From Bolinopsis microptera (lineage: Eukaryota > Ctenophora > Tentaculata > Lobata > Bolinopsidae), in NCBI RefSeq assembly GCF_026151205.1, contig NC_087084.1, positions 7,181,394 to 7,241,393 on the forward strand: 60,000 nucleotides of DNA, read 5' to 3'. The notes under the pieces are model-generated. The model had not been told where the DNA came from. It did no database searches and saw nothing but the letters and a program-made list of their open reading frames with translations. Below, one piece after another: positions 59,161-60,000 of this stretch (within the stretch, counting starts at the first letter, position 1; every line of letters begins with the position of its first letter). The position numbers and the translations under genes are program-made.

Positions 59161-60000
59161 ATACTCCTTCTTAGTGTGGTGACTTGGGGTCCATAAATAT
59201 AACAATACAAGCTGATAAACCAAAAAGAACAACTGGGGTAGGTAGGTAGCCCTGGTGGGTGCGTAAACTTTACGGTCTGCTCTCTCCAAGATCAGCCTGC
59301 TTCTCCATTTTACCGTGAAGCCTAATTTCTAGTTTTTATAAAATATACAATGCAAGTGCAGGTTTACTAATCTTAATCTACTTAACAACTCAATAGCCCA
59401 AGTCACCATACCCGTAGTATATTCCATGGTAATAGAAGAGCTTTAAAGTTTTTCAAATTGTTGCTATAATTGATTTAAATAAAAATTTGTTGTTTTCTTG
59501 AAAAATTTGTTGTTTTCTTGATAATCTTCTCCTGTCCACTGTACAGTTGTTCCTAGATAGAAAGCCTACAAGAGCATTCCTCTAGTAACCAACCATGTTA
59601 AGAGATGATAGTGATGACAGCATCACTACCTTCCGCTCTCAACCACAAATTGCAATTGATGAACTATCACAAAGATGACTATTATAGTGCTCTCCCTACC
59701 CATCTCCTTGTGACATTACTTCCCCTTCAGTACTGCCTCATCTTCTGGACGTCACTATCCTTAGCTTAGCTAAGTTCTTAACACCCACTTTCAAGTCGAG
59801 TACTCTCGACCCCCTTCGTCCACATGCCTTGCAAACTTACAGAACGGTATTTGTGATAGTCCTAAGTTCCTAAGTTTGCCAAAGATGGTTCCACTATAGT
59901 CAATCGTAGGAGAAGAGAAAGCTTAGCAGTTAGCAACAAACTGTGTGGCTGCATTTTCTTTTGATTTTAGTAGGTCCTAGTATCAATGTAGTAACGTTAT
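59161..60000. other. Window end without a recognised gene
   Basis: A 21-bp duplication (AAAAATTTGTTGTTTTCTTG twice near 59482-59520) is the only visible structure. Nothing else is supported. Confidence 0.45.

Overview
The window is AT-rich, intron-rich animal DNA. Its genes have many short exons with GT/AG borders, introns carry tandem repeats and transposon remnants, and non-LTR retrotransposons are common. It encodes an axonemal DM10 protein (so a ciliated animal), a mitochondrial succinyl-CoA ligase, a nuclear poly(A)-binding protein and a single-exon rhodopsin-like GPCR. The gene set and a CR1-type LINE with an esterase ORF1 fit an early-branching invertebrate such as a cnidarian, but nothing here fixes the species.

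Layout. 1-3600: a non-LTR reverse transcriptase on the minus strand, cut by a 1.67-kb terminal-inverted-repeat element with an 8-bp target duplication. 3762-4364: a hAT-like MITE filled with CCCGGT repeats. 4365-7797: mostly decayed repeats. 7798-8462: a broken P2X7-'ballast'-like ORF. 9068-23014: an EFHC1/EFHC2-type gene on the plus strand, whose 14 recognised exons join in perfect phase across large TE insertions. These include a 1.9-kb element with at least 15 copies of a short two-orientation motif, a TACACACCACCACATCC-type minisatellite, and a near-complete CR1 LINE on the minus strand. 23015-26589: intergenic, with a 340-bp tandem repeat. 26590-27480: GPCR. 28380-32134: SUCLA2 on the minus strand; its first seven exons are clean, but those beyond a GA microsatellite are full of small indels. 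32834-35735: MITE-rich intergenic DNA. 36174-45010: a leucine-rich-repeat gene on the plus strand. 45966-46681: a secreted CUB-like protein on the minus strand. 47184-50100: MITEs and unassigned sequence. 50233-57362: PABPN1 on the minus strand, with a second reverse transcriptase and an unidentified antisense ORF in its introns. 57490-60000: LINE fragments and unassigned sequence.

The host genes do not form an operon or a shared pathway; they are separate housekeeping, ciliary and sensory genes. The most distinctive material is mobile: at least seven non-autonomous inverted-repeat families, several with exact target-site duplications, nested in each other and in introns. Three genes (SUCLA2 3' end, LRR gene, CUB-like gene) show frameshifts, two of them in homopolymers. 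Consensus errors in the assembly are as likely as pseudogenisation and should be excluded first.
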